The notes: generated by a model from the sequence alone, not told the origin. Positions 8,093-18,665 are shown, counted from the first letter of the stretch. The stretch is DNA of 64,000 bases from Janthinobacterium sp. BJB426 (GCF_002735705.1 NZ_PDZL01000007.1:1-64000), one strand, 5' to 3'. Translations and numbers: made by a program.

Positions 8093-8713
8093 ATGGAACT
8101 CAAGCTTCTGAATGCGCAAGGTCAAGCCGCCTCGAACGTTGCTGCAGCCGATACGATTTTCGGCCGTGACTACAATGAAGCGCTGATCCACCAAGTCGTC
8201 ATCGCTTATCAAGCGAATGCACGTAGTGGTAACCGCAAGCAAAAAGACCGTGAAGAAGTTCACCACACGACGAAAAAGCCATGGCGCCAAAAAGGTACCG
8301 GCCGCGCTCGTGCTGGTATGTCGTCGTCGCCACTGTGGCGCGGCGGTGGTCGGATTTTCCCGAACTCGCCTGACGAAAACTTCACCCACAAAGTGAACAA
8401 AAAGATGTATCGCGCAGGTATCTGCTCGATCCTGTCGCAGCTGGCTCGCGAAGAGCGCCTGATCGTCATCGACGATCTGACGATCGACGCGCCAAAAACC
8501 AAGCTGCTGTCGCAAAAATTGAACGGCCTGGGCTTTGATTCGGTTCTGATCATCACCGACGTTCTGAACGAAAACCTGGAACTGGCATCGCGCAACCTGC
8601 CTAACGTACTCGTCGTTGAGCCACGTCACGCAGACCCGATGTCCCTGGTGTTCTACAAGAAGATCCTGGTCACCAAAGCTGCATTGGCCAAGATTGAGGA
8701 GATGCTGGCATGA
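8093..8713 (+). CDS. rplD: 50S ribosomal protein L4
   Basis: L4 lines the peptide exit tunnel. In E. coli it also represses the S10 operon by acting on the rpsJ leader. The 206-residue product has the conserved loop [25 protein letters not shown] that reaches into the tunnel. Here rpsJ is separated from rplC. Any L4 feedback would therefore have to act on a leader upstream of rplC, or on both units (inference). The stop overlaps rplW by four bases (ATGA). Confidence 0.98.
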   Translation: MELKLLNAQGQAASNVAAADTIFGRDYNEALIHQVVIAYQANARSGNRKQKDREEVHHTTKKPWRQKGTGRARAGMSSSPLWRGGGRIFPNSPDENFTHKVNKKMYRAGICSILSQLAREERLIVIDDLTIDAPKTKLLSQKLNGLGFDSVLIITDVLNENLELASRNLPNVLVVEPRHADPMSLVFYKKILVTKAALAKIEEMLA

Positions 8714-9027
8714 GCGCGATTTTGAAACATAGCGAAGAACGCTTGATGAAGGTGCTGTTGGCGCCCGTGATTTCCGAAAAGGCCACCATGGTCGCGGAAA
8801 AGAACGAGCAAATTGTATTCCGCGTACTGCCGGATGCAACCAAGCCTGAAATCAAGGCAGCGGTCGAACTGCTGTTCAAGGTTGAAGTTCTGTCCGTGCA
8901 AACTGCAAACCGCGAAGGTAAGCAAAAGCGCACCGGCAAGTTCAACGGTCGTCGTAACCATACCAAGCGTGCTTTCGTGTGCCTGAAGCCTGGCCAGGAA
9001 ATCAACTTCTCCGAGGAGGCTGCATAA
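8710..9027 (+). CDS. rplW: 50S ribosomal protein L23
   Basis: L23 sits at the tunnel exit and is the docking site for trigger factor and SRP. The product has 105 residues. The core from [24 protein letters not shown] and the [10 protein letters not shown] segment match the family. The start lies inside the rplD stop (ATGA), and the TAA stop shares one base with the rplB start (TAATG), so the three genes are translationally coupled. Confidence 0.97.
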   Translation: MSAILKHSEERLMKVLLAPVISEKATMVAEKNEQIVFRVLPDATKPEIKAAVELLFKVEVLSVQTANREGKQKRTGKFNGRRNHTKRAFVCLKPGQEINFSEEAA

Positions 9028-9854
9028 TGGCACTCGTTAAGATGAAACCAACCTCGCCAGGCCGTCGCGGCATGGTGAAGGTGGTGAATGCTGACCTGTA
9101 CAAAGGTCGTCCATTCGCTGCCCTGGTTGAAAAGAAATCCAAGACCGCTGGTCGTAACAACAACGGTCACATCACCACCCGTCATATCGGTGGTGGTCAT
9201 AAGCAACACTACCGCTTGATCGACTTCAAGCGCACCAAAGATGGTATTCCAGCGAAAGTGGAACGTATCGAATACGATCCAAACCGCACCGCGAATATCG
9301 CTCTGTTGTGCTACGCCGACGGCGAACGTCACTACATCATCGCAACCAAAGGCATGGCCGTTGGCGACAGCGTGATGAACGGTTCGGAAGCACCGATCAA
9401 ATCGGGTAACTGCTTGCCAATCCGTAACATCCCGGTCGGTACCGTGATGCATTGCGTCGAAATGCTGCCAGGTAAAGGTGCCCAAATGGCACGTACCGCC
9501 GGCGCTGGCGTTGTGCTGATGGCACGTGAAGGTACCTACGCTCAAGTGCGTCTGCGCTCGGGTGAAGTACGTCGCGTGCACATCGAGTGCCGTGCAACGG
9601 TTGGTGAAGTCGGCAATGCCGAGCACAGCCTGCGTAAAATCGGTAAAGCTGGTGCGATGCGCTGGCGCGGTGTTCGTCCTACCGTTCGCGGTGTGGTCAT
9701 GAACCCGGTCGATCACCCGCACGGTGGTGGTGAAGGTAAAACAGCAGCTGGTCGTCATCCAGTTTCGCCATGGGGCCAACAGACCAAGGGTAAGAAAACA
9801 CGCAGCAACAAGCGTACGACTTCCATGATCGTCTCGCGCCGCGGCAAGAAATAA
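9027..9854 (+). CDS. rplB: 50S ribosomal protein L2
   Basis: L2 helps subunit joining and is close to the peptidyl-transferase centre. The 275-residue product begins [17 protein letters not shown] and ends with the conserved C-terminal block containing [12 protein letters not shown] and the RGKK tail. The true start is the ATG overlapping the rplW stop, with GAGGAGG (9013-9019) upstream. An upstream in-frame extension to 8979 overlaps rplW and lacks support. Confidence 0.98.
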   Translation: MALVKMKPTSPGRRGMVKVVNADLYKGRPFAALVEKKSKTAGRNNNGHITTRHIGGGHKQHYRLIDFKRTKDGIPAKVERIEYDPNRTANIALLCYADGERHYIIATKGMAVGDSVMNGSEAPIKSGNCLPIRNIPVGTVMHCVEMLPGKGAQMARTAGAGVVLMAREGTYAQVRLRSGEVRRVHIECRATVGEVGNAEHSLRKIGKAGAMRWRGVRPTVRGVVMNPVDHPHGGGEGKTAAGRHPVSPWGQQTKGKKTRSNKRTTSMIVSRRGKK

Positions 9855-9864
9855 GGGGTAGCAC

Positions 9865-10140
9865 ATGACACGTTCATTGAAAAAAGGGCCGTTCTGTGAC
9901 GCCCACCTGGTGAAAAAAGTTGAAGCCGCGCAAGCAGCCAAAGACAAAAAGCCAATCAAAACCTGGTCGCGTCGTTCGACAATCATGCCTGACTTCATCG
10001 GCCTGACGATCGCGGTTCATAACGGCAAGCTGCACGTGCCGGTTTATGTTTCCGAAAACATGGTTGGTCACAAGCTCGGCGAATTCGCACTGACCCGTAC
10101 GTTCAAGGGCCATGCAGCTGACAAAAAGGCTAAGAAATAA
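9865..10140 (+). CDS. rpsS: 30S ribosomal protein S19
   Basis: S19 is a head protein near the A-site tRNA and binds with S13. The 91-residue product has the family start ([19 protein letters not shown]) and the conserved [13 protein letters not shown] and [14 protein letters not shown] blocks. AGGGGTAG lies upstream. The stop codon shares a base with the rplV start (TAATG). Confidence 0.98.
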   Translation: MTRSLKKGPFCDAHLVKKVEAAQAAKDKKPIKTWSRRSTIMPDFIGLTIAVHNGKLHVPVYVSENMVGHKLGEFALTRTFKGHAADKKAKK

Positions 10141-10469
10141 TGGAAACTAAAGCTATCCTCAAAGGTGTGCGCCTGTCGGACCAAAAGGGCCGCCTGGTTG
10201 CTGACCTGATCCGTGGCAAGAAAGTTGACGCTGCACTCAACATCTTGCAATTCAGCCCGAAAAAAGGTGCTGCGATCATCAAGCGTGTTCTGGAATCGGC
10301 AATCGCCAATGCGGAACACAATGATGGTGCGGACATCGACGAATTGTTCGTGAAAACGATCTACGTCGAAAAGGGCCCGGTCCTGAAGCGCTTCACCGCG
10401 CGTGCAAAAGGCCGTGGCGACCGTATTTCGAAACAATCCTGTCACGTTTACGTGACTGTCGGTAACTAA
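10140..10469 (+). CDS. rplV: 50S ribosomal protein L22
   Basis: L22 lines the exit tunnel with L4, and mutations in its loop give macrolide resistance in other bacteria. The 109-residue product contains the conserved [10 protein letters not shown]-like and [20 protein letters not shown] segments. The loop shows no obvious deletion. Translation is coupled to rpsS. Confidence 0.97.
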   Translation: METKAILKGVRLSDQKGRLVADLIRGKKVDAALNILQFSPKKGAAIIKRVLESAIANAEHNDGADIDELFVKTIYVEKGPVLKRFTARAKGRGDRISKQSCHVYVTVGN

Positions 10470-10478
10470 GGAGCCACG

Positions 10479-11303
10479 ATGGGTCAGAAAATTCATCCAA
10501 CCGGTTTCCGTCTGGCGGTCACCCGTAACTGGGCTTCGCGCTGGTATGCAGGCAACGGTAATTTCGCTGCCATGCTGAACGAAGACTTGAAAGCACGTGC
10601 TTACCTGAAAAAGAAACTGAAGAACGCTTCCGTTGGCCGCATCGTTATCGAGCGCCCAGCCAAGAACGCGCGCTTCACGATCTACAGCTCGCGTCCAGGC
10701 GTGGTCATTGGTAAAAAAGGCGAAGACATCGAAGTACTGAAGTCGGCGCTGACCAAGATCATGGGCGTACCTGTTCACGTGAACATCGAAGAAATTCGCA
10801 AGCCAGAAATCGACTCGCAACTGATCGCCGATTCGATCGCTCAGCAGCTGGAAAAACGGATCATGTTCCGCCGCGCCATGAAGCGTGCAATGCAAAATGC
10901 AATGCGCCTGGGTGCTCTCGGTATCAAGATCATGTCGTCCGGCCGTCTGAACGGTATCGAAATCGCGCGTAAAGAGTGGTACCGCGAAGGCCGCGTGCCT
11001 CTGCATACCCTGCGCGCCGATATCGACTACGGTACCAGCGAAGCGTCGACCACCTACGGCATCATCGGTGTCAAGGTGTGGGTATACAAAGGTGACCGCG
11101 CGCCTAACGGCGATGCACCAGTCATCGATACCCCAGCTGACGAGAAGAAAAGCCGCGGCCCACGCCGTGACGATGGCAAGCCAGCTGGCCGTCCACGTCC
11201 AGCCGGTGCCGGTGCGAAACCATCCACAGCACCAGGTGCACGTGTGCGTACCGCCGCTAAACCGGCCGCCGCAGCAGCACCAGCTGAGAAAGCAGGAGAA
11301 TAA
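10479..11303 (+). CDS. rpsC: 30S ribosomal protein S3
   Basis: S3 lies at the mRNA entry channel and contributes to helicase activity. The 274-residue product has the KH-domain signature ([13 protein letters not shown]) and the S3 C-terminal domain. After about residue 213 there is a tail rich in Ala, Pro and Lys ([16 protein letters not shown] and onward) that E. coli S3 lacks. Similar low-complexity tails occur in other Betaproteobacteria. GGAG (10470-10473) serves the ATG. Confidence 0.98.
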   Translation: MGQKIHPTGFRLAVTRNWASRWYAGNGNFAAMLNEDLKARAYLKKKLKNASVGRIVIERPAKNARFTIYSSRPGVVIGKKGEDIEVLKSALTKIMGVPVHVNIEEIRKPEIDSQLIADSIAQQLEKRIMFRRAMKRAMQNAMRLGALGIKIMSSGRLNGIEIARKEWYREGRVPLHTLRADIDYGTSEASTTYGIIGVKVWVYKGDRAPNGDAPVIDTPADEKKSRGPRRDDGKPAGRPRPAGAGAKPSTAPGARVRTAAKPAAAAAPAEKAGE

Positions 11304-11305
11304 TC

Positions 11306-11725
11306 ATGCTGCAACCAGCACGCAGAAAGTATCGTAAAGAGCAGAAAGGCCGTAATACCGGTATTTCGCACAGCCGCGGCACCGCCGTGTCGTTTGGCGA
11401 ATTCGGTCTGAAGGCAGTTGCGCGCGGTCGTATCACTGCGCGTCAAATTGAAGCGGCGCGTCGTGCAATGACGCGTCACATCAAGCGCGGTGGCCGTATC
11501 TGGATCCGTATTTTCCCGGACAAACCGATTTCGAACAAACCGGCTGAAGTCCGTATGGGTAACGGTAAAGGTAATCCTGAGTACTACGTCGCTGAAATTC
11601 AGCCAGGCAAAGTACTGTACGAAATGGATGGCGTTGATGAAGCGCTGGCACGGGAAGCATTCCGTCTTGCCGCCGCTAAACTGCCACTGGCGACGACGTT
11701 TGTCATCCGCCAAGTCGGCCAATAA
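11306..11725 (+). CDS. rplP: 50S ribosomal protein L16
   Basis: L16 is needed for late 50S assembly and contacts A-site tRNA. The 139-residue product begins [19 protein letters not shown] and includes the conserved [13 protein letters not shown]-like block (here [14 protein letters not shown]). A GGAG site overlaps the rpsC end. rpmC follows after 12 bases. Confidence 0.98.
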   Translation: MLQPARRKYRKEQKGRNTGISHSRGTAVSFGEFGLKAVARGRITARQIEAARRAMTRHIKRGGRIWIRIFPDKPISNKPAEVRMGNGKGNPEYYVAEIQPGKVLYEMDGVDEALAREAFRLAAAKLPLATTFVIRQVGQ

Positions 11726-11737
11726 TTGGAGTTGTAT

Positions 11738-11929
11738 ATGAAAGCATCTGAACTCCGCGGCAAGGACCAGCCAGCTCTGCAAAAAGAGCTGAATGACCTG
11801 TTGAAGGCACAGTTCGGCCTGCGCATGCAAATCGCTACGCAGCAGCTGAGCAACACTTCGCAGCTCAAGAAGGTACGCCGCGATATCGCGCGTGTGAAGA
11901 CGGTAATGAATCTGAAGGAAGCCAAATGA
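11738..11929 (+). CDS. rpmC: 50S ribosomal protein L29
   Basis: L29 sits near the exit tunnel next to L23. The 63-residue product ([18 protein letters not shown]...) is all helical, as expected. I chose the start at 11738 because TTGGAG (11726-11731) is correctly spaced for it. An in-frame ATG at 11726 overlaps that site. The stop overlaps the rpsQ start by four bases (ATGA). Confidence 0.96.
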   Translation: MKASELRGKDQPALQKELNDLLKAQFGLRMQIATQQLSNTSQLKKVRRDIARVKTVMNLKEAK

Positions 11930-12198
11930 ACGAACCAGTGAAACAGTCGCTCAAGCGCACGCTGATCGGTAAAGTGGTTTCGGACAAGATGGACAAGACC
12001 GTTACCGTTCTGATCGAGCGCCACGTAAAACATCCTTTGTATGGCAAGATCATCATGCGCTCGAACAAGTATCACGCGCATGACGAGACCAACCAAGTCA
12101 AGGCCGGTGACACGGTCGAGATCCAGGAAGGTCGCCCGATCTCCAAAACGAAGGCATGGACGGTGACACGTGTGGTTCAAGCCGCACCAACCGTTTAA
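11926..12198 (+). CDS. rpsQ: 30S ribosomal protein S17
   Basis: S17 is a primary 16S rRNA binder. The 90-residue OB-fold protein contains the family blocks [27 protein letters not shown] (in part) and the [13 protein letters not shown] segment. It is the last gene of the S10 part, and a terminator follows within ten bases of the stop. Confidence 0.97.
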   Translation: MNEPVKQSLKRTLIGKVVSDKMDKTVTVLIERHVKHPLYGKIIMRSNKYHAHDETNQVKAGDTVEIQEGRPISKTKAWTVTRVVQAAPTV

Positions 12199-12205
12199 AT
12201 AAAAA

Positions 12206-12230
12206 CCACCGTTTCGGCGGTGGCTTTTAA
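12206..12230 (+). terminator. Intrinsic terminator after rpsQ
   Basis: CCACCG (12206-12211) pairs with CGGTGG (12218-12223), followed by CTTTT. A-residues precede the stem. It lies immediately after the rpsQ stop and separates the S10 cluster from the spc cluster. In E. coli the two operons also have separate promoters. Confidence 0.72.
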
Positions 12231-12243
12231 TTAGTACTTGCAG

Positions 12244-12273
12244 GCCCGCAAATTGTATGTAATACTTGCGGGC
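12244..12273 (+). repeat. Second hairpin in the rpsQ-rplN gap
   Basis: GCCCGCAA (12244-12251) pairs perfectly with TTGCGGGC (12266-12273) around a 14-base AT-rich loop. TTCGTTC follows, so it is not a good T-run. It may act as a back-up terminator or as a leader structure for the spc operon. A smaller perfect hairpin (TGTCTG, 12297-12302, with CAGACA, 12307-12312) lies further on. I found no convincing promoter in the rest of the gap up to rplN. Confidence 0.55.
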
Positions 12274-12451
12274 TTCGTTCATGTAACGCCGCAAAGTGTC
12301 TGGCCACAGACAGTAGCATTCGCGGTCAGTTGATGTATGAAGGTCATGCACCCAAACAGTGAAGCCCAGCAGGGCGGCTCTGGCGGGACCAAGACTGACC
12401 GTGGGTCTACATTGTGTGGATTCTTCGGCTTAAGTTGGGAAAGAGAATACT

Positions 12452-12820
12452 ATGATTCAAACTGAAAGCCGGCTCGAAGTGGCTGACAATACCGGTGCCA
12501 AAGAAGTAATGTGCATCAAGGTATTGGGCGGCTCCAAGCGCCGTTATGCTGGCATTGGCGATGTGATCAAGGTAACCGTTAAGGTTGCTGCGCCACGTGG
12601 CCGTGTCAAAAAAGGTGAAATTTATAACGCCGTGGTTGTGCGCACCGCTAAAGGTGTTCGCCGCCAAGACGGTTCCCTGGTGAAGTTCGACGGCAATGCC
12701 GCCGTTCTGTTGAACGCCAAGCTGGAACCGATCGGTACCCGTATTTTTGGACCTGTCACACGCGAACTGCGTACTGAGAAGTTCATGAAAATCGTGTCCC
12801 TGGCACCGGAAGTCCTGTAA
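12452..12820 (+). CDS. rplN: 50S ribosomal protein L14
   Basis: L14 forms intersubunit bridges with 16S rRNA. The 122-residue product begins [18 protein letters not shown] and ends [10 protein letters not shown], as is usual for the family. It opens the spc cluster after a 253-base gap containing hairpins. TTGGGAAAGAG upstream provides the ribosome binding site. Confidence 0.98.
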   Translation: MIQTESRLEVADNTGAKEVMCIKVLGGSKRRYAGIGDVIKVTVKVAAPRGRVKKGEIYNAVVVRTAKGVRRQDGSLVKFDGNAAVLLNAKLEPIGTRIFGPVTRELRTEKFMKIVSLAPEVL

Positions 12821-12829
12821 GGAGTCGTA

Positions 12830-13144
12830 ATGGATAAGATTCGTAAAAACGACGAAGTCATCGTTCTGACCGGGAAAGACAAGGGCAAACGTGGTGTGGT
12901 ACAGCAGCGTATCGATGCTGAACATATCGTGGTTGACGGCATTAACATCGCTAAAAAAGCGACTAAGCCAAACCCGATGACTGGCGTAACTGGTGGTATC
13001 GTCGATAAGACCATGCCAATTCACGTGTCCAACGTTGCATTGTTTAATGCAGCGACTGGCAAGGCAGATCGCGTGGGTTTCAAAGAAGTGGACGGCAAGA
13101 AAGTTCGCATCTTTAAATCCTCCGGCGAAGTAGTGAAGGCTTAA
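12830..13144 (+). CDS. rplX: 50S ribosomal protein L24
   Basis: L24 starts 50S assembly by binding the 5' end of 23S rRNA. The 104-residue product has the KOW motif near its N-terminus ([16 protein letters not shown]) and the family block [18 protein letters not shown] precedes the ATG. It is contiguous with rplN and rplE. Confidence 0.97.
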   Translation: MDKIRKNDEVIVLTGKDKGKRGVVQQRIDAEHIVVDGINIAKKATKPNPMTGVTGGIVDKTMPIHVSNVALFNAATGKADRVGFKEVDGKKVRIFKSSGEVVKA

Positions 13145-13150
13145 GAAATC

Positions 13151-13690
13151 ATGGCACGTCTCCAAGAATTCTATAAAGAAAAAGTCGTTGCCGACCTGAC
13201 CAGCAAGTTTGGTTACAAGTCGGTAATGGAAGTTCCACGCCTGACCAAGATCACCCTGAACATGGGTGTTGGTGAGGCTATCGCGGATAAAAAAGTTCTC
13301 GAGCACGCAGTTGCTGACTTGACCAAGATCGCCGGCCAGAAGCCAGTGACCACCAAGTCCCGCAAAGCGATCGCAGGCTTCAAAATCCGTGAAGGTTACC
13401 CGATCGGTACGATGGTCACCCTGCGCGGCGCTCGCATGTACGAGTTCCTGGATCGCTTCATTACCGTGGCTCTGCCGCGCGTACGCGATTTCCGTGGTGT
13501 GAACGGCCGTGCATTTGATGGTCGTGGCAACTACAACATCGGTGTCAAGGAACAGATCATTTTCCCTGAAATCGAATACGACAAGATTGACGCGTTGCGC
13601 GGTATGAATATCAGCATCACGACAACCGCTAAGACCGATGACGAAGCCAAAGCTTTGCTCGCCGCCTTTAAATTCCCTTTCAGGAACTGA
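13151..13690 (+). CDS. rplE: 50S ribosomal protein L5
   Basis: L5 binds 5S rRNA and contacts P-site tRNA. The 179-residue product shows the family blocks [33 protein letters not shown] and [19 protein letters not shown] (in part). Gene order rplX-rplE-rpsN is standard. In E. coli the S8 feedback site lies around the rplE start. I could not judge by eye whether that structure is conserved here. Confidence 0.98.
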   Translation: MARLQEFYKEKVVADLTSKFGYKSVMEVPRLTKITLNMGVGEAIADKKVLEHAVADLTKIAGQKPVTTKSRKAIAGFKIREGYPIGTMVTLRGARMYEFLDRFITVALPRVRDFRGVNGRAFDGRGNYNIGVKEQIIFPEIEYDKIDALRGMNISITTTAKTDDEAKALLAAFKFPFRN

Positions 13691-13692
13691 TC

Positions 13693-13998
13693 ATGGCCAA
13701 ACTGTCACTGATTAATCGTGAGATCAAGCGTGCTGACCTGGTGGCGAAATTCGCCCCTAAGCGCGAAGCTCTCAAGGCCATCGTCGATGACCAATCGAAA
13801 TCGGAAGAAGAGCGCTACGAAGCTCGCCTGAAATTGCAGGCGCTGCCACGTAACTCGAACCCGACGCGTCAACGTAACCGTTGCGCCATCACTGGTCGTC
13901 CGCGCGGCACATTCCGTAAATTCGGTCTGGGTCGTATCAAGCTCCGTGAATTCGCCATGCGTGGTGAAATTCCGGGTATGACAAAAGCAAGCTGGTAA
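13693..13998 (+). CDS. rpsN: 30S ribosomal protein S14 (zinc-free form)
   Basis: S14 is a head protein. The 101-residue length and the absence of CxxC pairs show the long, zinc-independent C-minus form. The C-terminal block [21 protein letters not shown] is conserved (a single Cys remains). It starts two bases after the rplE stop, so translation is probably coupled. Confidence 0.97.
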   Translation: MAKLSLINREIKRADLVAKFAPKREALKAIVDDQSKSEEERYEARLKLQALPRNSNPTRQRNRCAITGRPRGTFRKFGLGRIKLREFAMRGEIPGMTKASW

Positions 13999-14012
13999 TA
14001 GGAGAATATGCA

Positions 14013-14408
14013 ATGAGTATGAGCGATCCTATCGCCGATATGCTGACCCGCATTCGCAATGCACAAGGCGTGCAAAAGACGACCGTGGCCATGCCATCGT
14101 CGAAAGTCAAAATTGCGATTGCCAGCGTCCTGAAGGACGAGGGTTACATTGAAGATTTCGCTGTTGCCGAAGCTGGTGGCAAAGCGGAACTGAAAATCGG
14201 TTTGAAGTATTATGTTGGCCGTCCCGTCATTGAGCGCTTGGAGCGCGTGTCCCGTCCGGGTCTGCGCGTCTACAAGGGTAAAGACGAGATCCCTGTTGTG
14301 ATGAATGGCTTGGGTGTGGCGATCGTGTCGACTCCGCAAGGCGTCATGACTGACCGCAAAGCACGCGCTACCGGTGTCGGCGGCGAAGTTATTTGCTACG
14401 TGGCTTAA
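14013..14408 (+). CDS. rpsH: 30S ribosomal protein S8
   Basis: S8 is a primary 16S binder and, in E. coli, the translational repressor of the spc operon. The 131-residue product begins [18 protein letters not shown] and ends with the conserved [19 protein letters not shown]. The ATG at 14013 has AGGAGA upstream. An ATG at 14019 would remove two residues and is also possible. Confidence 0.98.
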   Translation: MSMSDPIADMLTRIRNAQGVQKTTVAMPSSKVKIAIASVLKDEGYIEDFAVAEAGGKAELKIGLKYYVGRPVIERLERVSRPGLRVYKGKDEIPVVMNGLGVAIVSTPQGVMTDRKARATGVGGEVICYVA

Positions 14409-14418
14409 GGAGTTACAC

Positions 14419-14952
14419 ATGTCTCGAGTAGCTAAAATGCCTATCGTAGTGCCAGCTGGCGCCGAAGTCGCCATCTCCGCACAAGCGATCACCGTAAAAG
14501 GCCCGCTGGGCGTACTTTCCCAGGCCCTCACCGGCCAGGTCAAAGTAGAAAACAATGCAGGAACCCTGAGTTTCGACGTGGCGAACGACAGCCGCGAAGC
14601 CAATGCCATGTCCGGCACGCTGCGCGCACTGGTCAACAACATGGTTGTTGGCGTCACCAAGGGTTTCGAGAAAAAGCTGAACCTGGTAGGCGTGGGTTAC
14701 AAGGCGCAAGCTCAAGGCGACAAGCTGAATCTGTCCCTGGGTTTCTCGCACCCTGTAGTGCATGACATGCCAGCTGGCGTTACCTGCGCAACACCAACCC
14801 CGACCGAGATCCTGATTAAAGGTATCGACCGTCAACAGGTTGGCCAGGTAGCCGCTGAAGTTCGTGCTTACCGCGCTCCTGAGCCTTATAAAGGCAAGGG
14901 CGTTCGCTATGCGGACGAAGTGGTTAAGCTTAAAGAAACCAAGAAGAAGTAA
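14419..14952 (+). CDS. rplF: 50S ribosomal protein L6
   Basis: L6 is located near the GTPase-associated centre. The 177-residue product begins [17 protein letters not shown] and carries the C-terminal signature [14 protein letters not shown]. The start at 14419 has AAGGAG (14407-14412). An in-frame start at 14374 would lie inside rpsH and is rejected. Confidence 0.97.
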   Translation: MSRVAKMPIVVPAGAEVAISAQAITVKGPLGVLSQALTGQVKVENNAGTLSFDVANDSREANAMSGTLRALVNNMVVGVTKGFEKKLNLVGVGYKAQAQGDKLNLSLGFSHPVVHDMPAGVTCATPTPTEILIKGIDRQQVGQVAAEVRAYRAPEPYKGKGVRYADEVVKLKETKKK

Positions 14953-14965
14953 TTAGGGGCTGACG

Positions 14966-15328
14966 ATGGATAAGAAAGAATCACGGCTTCGCCGCGGACG
15001 CCAAACCCGCATCAAGATTGCGGAATTGAAAGTAAATCGCTTGTCGGTGCATCGCACCAACCTGCACATTTACGCCAACCTGATCAGCCCGGACGCTAAA
15101 GTCCTGGTTTCGGCCTCGACGGCTGAAGCGGAAGTTCGCGCTGAACTGGCAGGCCAATCCGGCAAAGGCGGCAATGCCGCTGCTGCAGCCTTGATCGGCA
15201 AGCGCGTCGCTGAAAAAGCGTTGAAAGCAGGGATTACCGAAGTTGCGTTTGACCGCTCCGGTTTCCGTTACCACGGCCGTGTGAAAGCGTTGGCAGAAGC
15301 CGCACGCGAAGCCGGTCTGAAGTTCTAA
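14966..15328 (+). CDS. rplR: 50S ribosomal protein L18
   Basis: L18 delivers 5S rRNA to the ribosome with L5. The 120-residue product has the basic N-terminus ([10 protein letters not shown]) and the conserved end [24 protein letters not shown] (in part). It sits between rplF and rpsE, as in the standard spc order. Confidence 0.97.
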   Translation: MDKKESRLRRGRQTRIKIAELKVNRLSVHRTNLHIYANLISPDAKVLVSASTAEAEVRAELAGQSGKGGNAAAAALIGKRVAEKALKAGITEVAFDRSGFRYHGRVKALAEAAREAGLKF

Positions 15329-15337
15329 GGATCAATC

Positions 15338-15856
15338 ATGGCAAAAATGCAAGCAAAAATGCAAAGCGACAAGCCGGATGATGGCATGCGCGAAAAAATG
15401 ATCGCGATCAACCGCGTGACCAAAGTGGTCAAGGGTGGTCGTATCATGGGTTTCGCCGCGCTGACCGTAGTTGGTGATGGCGATGGCCGCGTCGGCATGG
15501 GCAAGGGCAAATCGAAAGAAGTGCCAGTTGGCGTGCAGAAGGCAATGGAAGAAGCCCGTCGCAACCTGATCAAAGTACCGCTCAAAAACGGTACCTTGCA
15601 TCACACGGTTGTTGGTCGTCACGGCGCCTCCAAGGTCCTGATGAACCCAGCTAAGCCTGGTACTGGCGTTATCGCTGGTGGCGCAATGCGCGCTATCTTC
15701 GAAGTGATGGGCGTGACGGACGTGGTGGCGAAATCCACCGGTTCGAACAACCCGTACAACCTGGTACGCGCTACGCTGGACGGCCTGTCGAAAATGAGCA
15801 CTGCTTCCGATATCGCTGCCAAACGCGGCAAGTCGGTCGAAGACATTCTGGCTTAA
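15338..15856 (+). CDS. rpsE: 30S ribosomal protein S5
   Basis: S5 affects decoding fidelity and mRNA entry. The 172-residue product contains the S5 signatures [20 protein letters not shown] (20 residues) and [16 protein letters not shown]. The spectinomycin-associated loop region (KVVKGGRI) appears normal. AAGGAT precedes the ATG. Confidence 0.98.
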   Translation: MAKMQAKMQSDKPDDGMREKMIAINRVTKVVKGGRIMGFAALTVVGDGDGRVGMGKGKSKEVPVGVQKAMEEARRNLIKVPLKNGTLHHTVVGRHGASKVLMNPAKPGTGVIAGGAMRAIFEVMGVTDVVAKSTGSNNPYNLVRATLDGLSKMSTASDIAAKRGKSVEDILA

Positions 15857-15866
15857 GGTGGACAAA

Positions 15867-16046
15867 ATGACAAACACAGTCAAAGTGCAATTGGTCAAGG
15901 GCTTGATCGGTACGCGCGAATCGCATCGCGCTACCGTGCGCGGTCTGGGTCTGCGTCGTGTAAATTCGGTTTCCGAATTGCAAGACACCCCATCCGTACG
16001 CGGCATGATCAATAAAGTATCGTATCTCGTTAAAGTTGTCGGGTAA
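15867..16046 (+). CDS. rpmD: 50S ribosomal protein L30
   Basis: The 59-residue product ([20 protein letters not shown]...) matches L30 in length and in the [19 protein letters not shown] segment. I chose the ATG at 15867 because AAGGTGG (15855-15861) is a ribosome binding site. The upstream in-frame GTG at 15858 falls inside that site. Confidence 0.96.
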   Translation: MTNTVKVQLVKGLIGTRESHRATVRGLGLRRVNSVSELQDTPSVRGMINKVSYLVKVVG

Positions 16047-16076
16047 GCCTTCGGGCTTACACGAACGGAGCAAATC

Positions 16077-16508
16077 ATGGAATTGAATACTATTGCACCA
16101 GCCGAAGGCGCTAAGCACTACAAGCGTCGCGTCGGTCGCGGTATCGGCTCCGGCCTGGGTAAAACCTCGGGTCGTGGTCACAAAGGTCAGAAATCGCGTT
16201 CGGGCGGCTTTCATAAAGTCGGTTTCGAAGGCGGTCAGATGCCTCTGCAACGCCGTCTGCCTAAGCGCGGTTTCAAATCGATGCACGCAACCTTCAAAGC
16301 TGAAGTGCGCCTGTCCGATCTGAACAACCTGGCTGTTGGCGATGTCGACATTCTGGTCTTGAAGCAAGCTGGCGTTCTGGGCGTGTTGGCCCGTGACGTG
16401 CGCGTGATCTTGTCCGGCGAAATCACCAAAGCGGTGAATTTGAAGGGCTTGAAAGTGTCCGCTGGCGCGAAAGCAGCCATCGAAGCAGCCGGCGGCTCGG
16501 TAGCCTGA
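16077..16508 (+). CDS. rplO: 50S ribosomal protein L15
   Basis: L15 is a late-assembly protein. The 143-residue product has the conserved N-terminal half ([14 protein letters not shown]-like, [13 protein letters not shown]) and the [15 protein letters not shown] block. It precedes secY, as is standard in the spc operon. Confidence 0.98.
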   Translation: MELNTIAPAEGAKHYKRRVGRGIGSGLGKTSGRGHKGQKSRSGGFHKVGFEGGQMPLQRRLPKRGFKSMHATFKAEVRLSDLNNLAVGDVDILVLKQAGVLGVLARDVRVILSGEITKAVNLKGLKVSAGAKAAIEAAGGSVA

Positions 16509-16540
16509 GTTGACCGCTAACAGCTTGATCGGAGCGAAAA

Positions 16541-17875
16541 TTGGCGACTAATCCACAACTTGCTAAAAGTGCAGCGGCCGGTTTCCCTTGGGGACGGCTC
16601 TGGTTTTTGCTTGGCGCATTGGTGGTTTATCGTATCGGTGCTCACGTCCCGGTTCCCGGGATTGACCCGACACAATTAGCCTCGCTGTTCAAGGAGCACG
16701 AAGGCGGCGTCCTGGGCATGTTCAACATGTTCTCGGGCGGTGCCTTGTCTCGTTTTACAGTGTTTGCGCTGGGTATCATGCCTTATATCTCGGCCTCGAT
16801 CATCATGCAATTGCTGTCGATCGTGTCACCGCAGATGGAAGCGTTGAAAAAAGAAGGCGAAGCAGGTCGTCGCAAGATCACCCAGTACACCCGGTATTTC
16901 ACGGTTGCCCTGGCACTGTTCCAAGCGTTAGGCATTGCAGTCGCACTGGAGTCGCAAGCTGGTCTGGTGTTGGAACCTGGTCTTGCATTCCGCTTCGTGA
17001 CGGTCGTCACTTTGTTGACCGGAACAATGTTTTTGATGTGGTTGGGTGAGCAAATTACCGAGCGTGGCTTGGGGAATGGCATCTCGATCATCATTTTTGC
17101 CGGGATTGCAGCAGGTCTGCCGTCGGCGTTGGGTGGCTTGTTCACTCAAGTGTCGAATGGCTCGATCGGCAGCTTCAGCGCGATTTTCATCGTGATCCTG
17201 GTAGCACTGGTAACGTACTTCGTCGTATTCGTCGAACGTGGTCAGCGCAAAATATTGGTCAACTACGCGAAGCGCCAGGTAGGCAACAAGATTTATGGCG
17301 GTCAAACCAGCCATTTGCCGTTGAAGCTGAACATGGCCGGCGTGATCCCGCCGATCTTTGCTTCTTCGATCATCTTGTTCCCGGCCACTATCGTGGACTG
17401 GTTTTCAAAGGGCGCCGACAACGCTAACCCTGCGGTGCGGTTCTTGAAAGATTTGGCAGCATCGATGGGGCCTGGTGAGCCTATCCATGCGCTGTTGTAC
17501 GCAGTGGCGATCGTGTTTTTCTGTTTCTTCTATACAGCGCTGGTCTTTAACAGCAAGGAAACAGCGGATAACTTGAAGAAAAGCGGTGCGTTCATTCCCG
17601 GGATCCGTCCAGGCGAACAGACAGCCCGTTACATCGACAAGATCCTGACACGCTTGACACTTGCCGGCGCAGTCTACATCACCCTGGTGTGTTTATTGCC
17701 GGAATTTATGCAAGCCCAGTGGAAAGTACCATTCTATTTCGGCGGTACTTCTTTATTGATTATTGTAGTTGTCACCATGGATTTCATGGCGCAAGTACAG
17801 AACTACGTGATGTCGCAGCAATATGATTCGCTGCTGCGCAAAGCAAATTTCAAGGGCGGAATTCCGACGCGTTAA
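16541..17875 (+). CDS. secY: SecY, protein-conducting channel subunit
   Basis: SecY forms the membrane channel for Sec-dependent export with SecE and SecG. The 444-residue product has ten membrane helices and the family blocks [15 protein letters not shown] and the [22 protein letters not shown] loop region. The start is a TTG codon at 16541 (reading [18 protein letters not shown]), with GGAG at 16531-16534. No ATG or GTG gives a better start. A weak initiation codon may limit SecY output relative to the ribosomal proteins on the same transcript (inference). Confidence 0.97.
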   Translation: MATNPQLAKSAAAGFPWGRLWFLLGALVVYRIGAHVPVPGIDPTQLASLFKEHEGGVLGMFNMFSGGALSRFTVFALGIMPYISASIIMQLLSIVSPQMEALKKEGEAGRRKITQYTRYFTVALALFQALGIAVALESQAGLVLEPGLAFRFVTVVTLLTGTMFLMWLGEQITERGLGNGISIIIFAGIAAGLPSALGGLFTQVSNGSIGSFSAIFIVILVALVTYFVVFVERGQRKILVNYAKRQVGNKIYGGQTSHLPLKLNMAGVIPPIFASSIILFPATIVDWFSKGADNANPAVRFLKDLAASMGPGEPIHALLYAVAIVFFCFFYTALVFNSKETADNLKKSGAFIPGIRPGEQTARYIDKILTRLTLAGAVYITLVCLLPEFMQAQWKVPFYFGGTSLLIIVVVTMDFMAQVQNYVMSQQYDSLLRKANFKGGIPTR

Positions 17876-17893
17876 GCGCGGTAAACATACCGA

Positions 17894-18112
17894 ATGGCAA
17901 AAGACGACGTCATACAGATGCAGGGCGAGATTCTTGAGAATCTCCCAAATGCAACATTTCGAGTGAAGCTGGAGAACGGACACGTGGTGCTCGGGCATAT
18001 TTCAGGTAAAATGCGGATGAACTATATTCGCATTCTCCCTGGAGACAAGGTGACGGTGGAGTTAACGCCGTACGACCTGAGCCGAGCCCGCATTGTGTTC
18101 CGTACCAAGTAA
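17894..18112 (+). CDS. infA: Translation initiation factor IF-1
   Basis: IF-1 binds the 30S A site during initiation. The 72-residue OB-fold protein has the family sequence ([21 protein letters not shown] and [18 protein letters not shown]). It lies between secY and rpmJ, as in other Betaproteobacteria. Confidence 0.97.
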   Translation: MAKDDVIQMQGEILENLPNATFRVKLENGHVVLGHISGKMRMNYIRILPGDKVTVELTPYDLSRARIVFRTK

Positions 18113-18154
18113 CACACTGAATCAAACCAAAGAAGCGAAAGAAAGAGCCCAAAA

Positions 18155-18268
18155 ATGAAAGTTCTCGCATCAGTCAAGCGGATCTGCCGCAACTGCAAGA
18201 TCATCAAGCGCAAAGGCGTAGTCCGCGTTATCTGCGTGGAACCACGTCACAAGCAGCGTCAAGGTTAA
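18155..18268 (+). CDS. rpmJ: 50S ribosomal protein L36
   Basis: This short gene reads [20 protein letters not shown] and continues to 37 residues in total. It has the zinc-ribbon residues C11, C14, C27 and H32, so it is the zinc-binding (C-plus) form. It lies between infA and rpsM, the conserved position for rpmJ. GAAAGAG is the only ribosome-binding-site candidate upstream of the ATG. Confidence 0.96.
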   Translation: MKVLASVKRICRNCKIIKRKGVVRVICVEPRHKQRQG

Positions 18269-18282
18269 TCGAGGAATAACAA

Positions 18283-18648
18283 ATGGCACGTATTGCAGGG
18301 GTTAATATCCCAAATCATCAGCATACCGTTATCGGCCTGACGGCCATCTACGGTGTGGGCCGTCCACGCGCAGAGAAAATCTGTGCATCGACCGGTGTAG
18401 CAACCAACAAAAAGATCAAAGATCTGGATGACAGCGAACTGGAAAAGCTGCGCGATGAAGTAGGTAAATTCATCGTCGAAGGCGATCTGCGTCGTGAACT
18501 GTCCATGAACATCAAGCGTTTGATGGATCTGGGTTGCTACCGCGGCATGCGTCATCGTAAGGGTCTGCCTTGCCGTGGCCAGCGTACGCGTACGAACGCA
18601 CGTACCCGCAAGGGACCGCGTAAAGCCGCTCAATCGCTGAAAAAATAA
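18283..18648 (+). CDS. rpsM: 30S ribosomal protein S13
   Basis: S13 makes head-to-50S bridges. The 121-residue product begins [20 protein letters not shown] and contains the conserved [19 protein letters not shown] region and a basic tail. GAGGAATAAC precedes the ATG. It opens the alpha operon. In E. coli the S4 feedback pseudoknot is located in this leader, but here rpsM follows rpmJ by only 14 bases. Confidence 0.98.
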   Translation: MARIAGVNIPNHQHTVIGLTAIYGVGRPRAEKICASTGVATNKKIKDLDDSELEKLRDEVGKFIVEGDLRRELSMNIKRLMDLGCYRGMRHRKGLPCRGQRTRTNARTRKGPRKAAQSLKK

Positions 18649-18665
18649 TCCGCTAGGGAATAATT

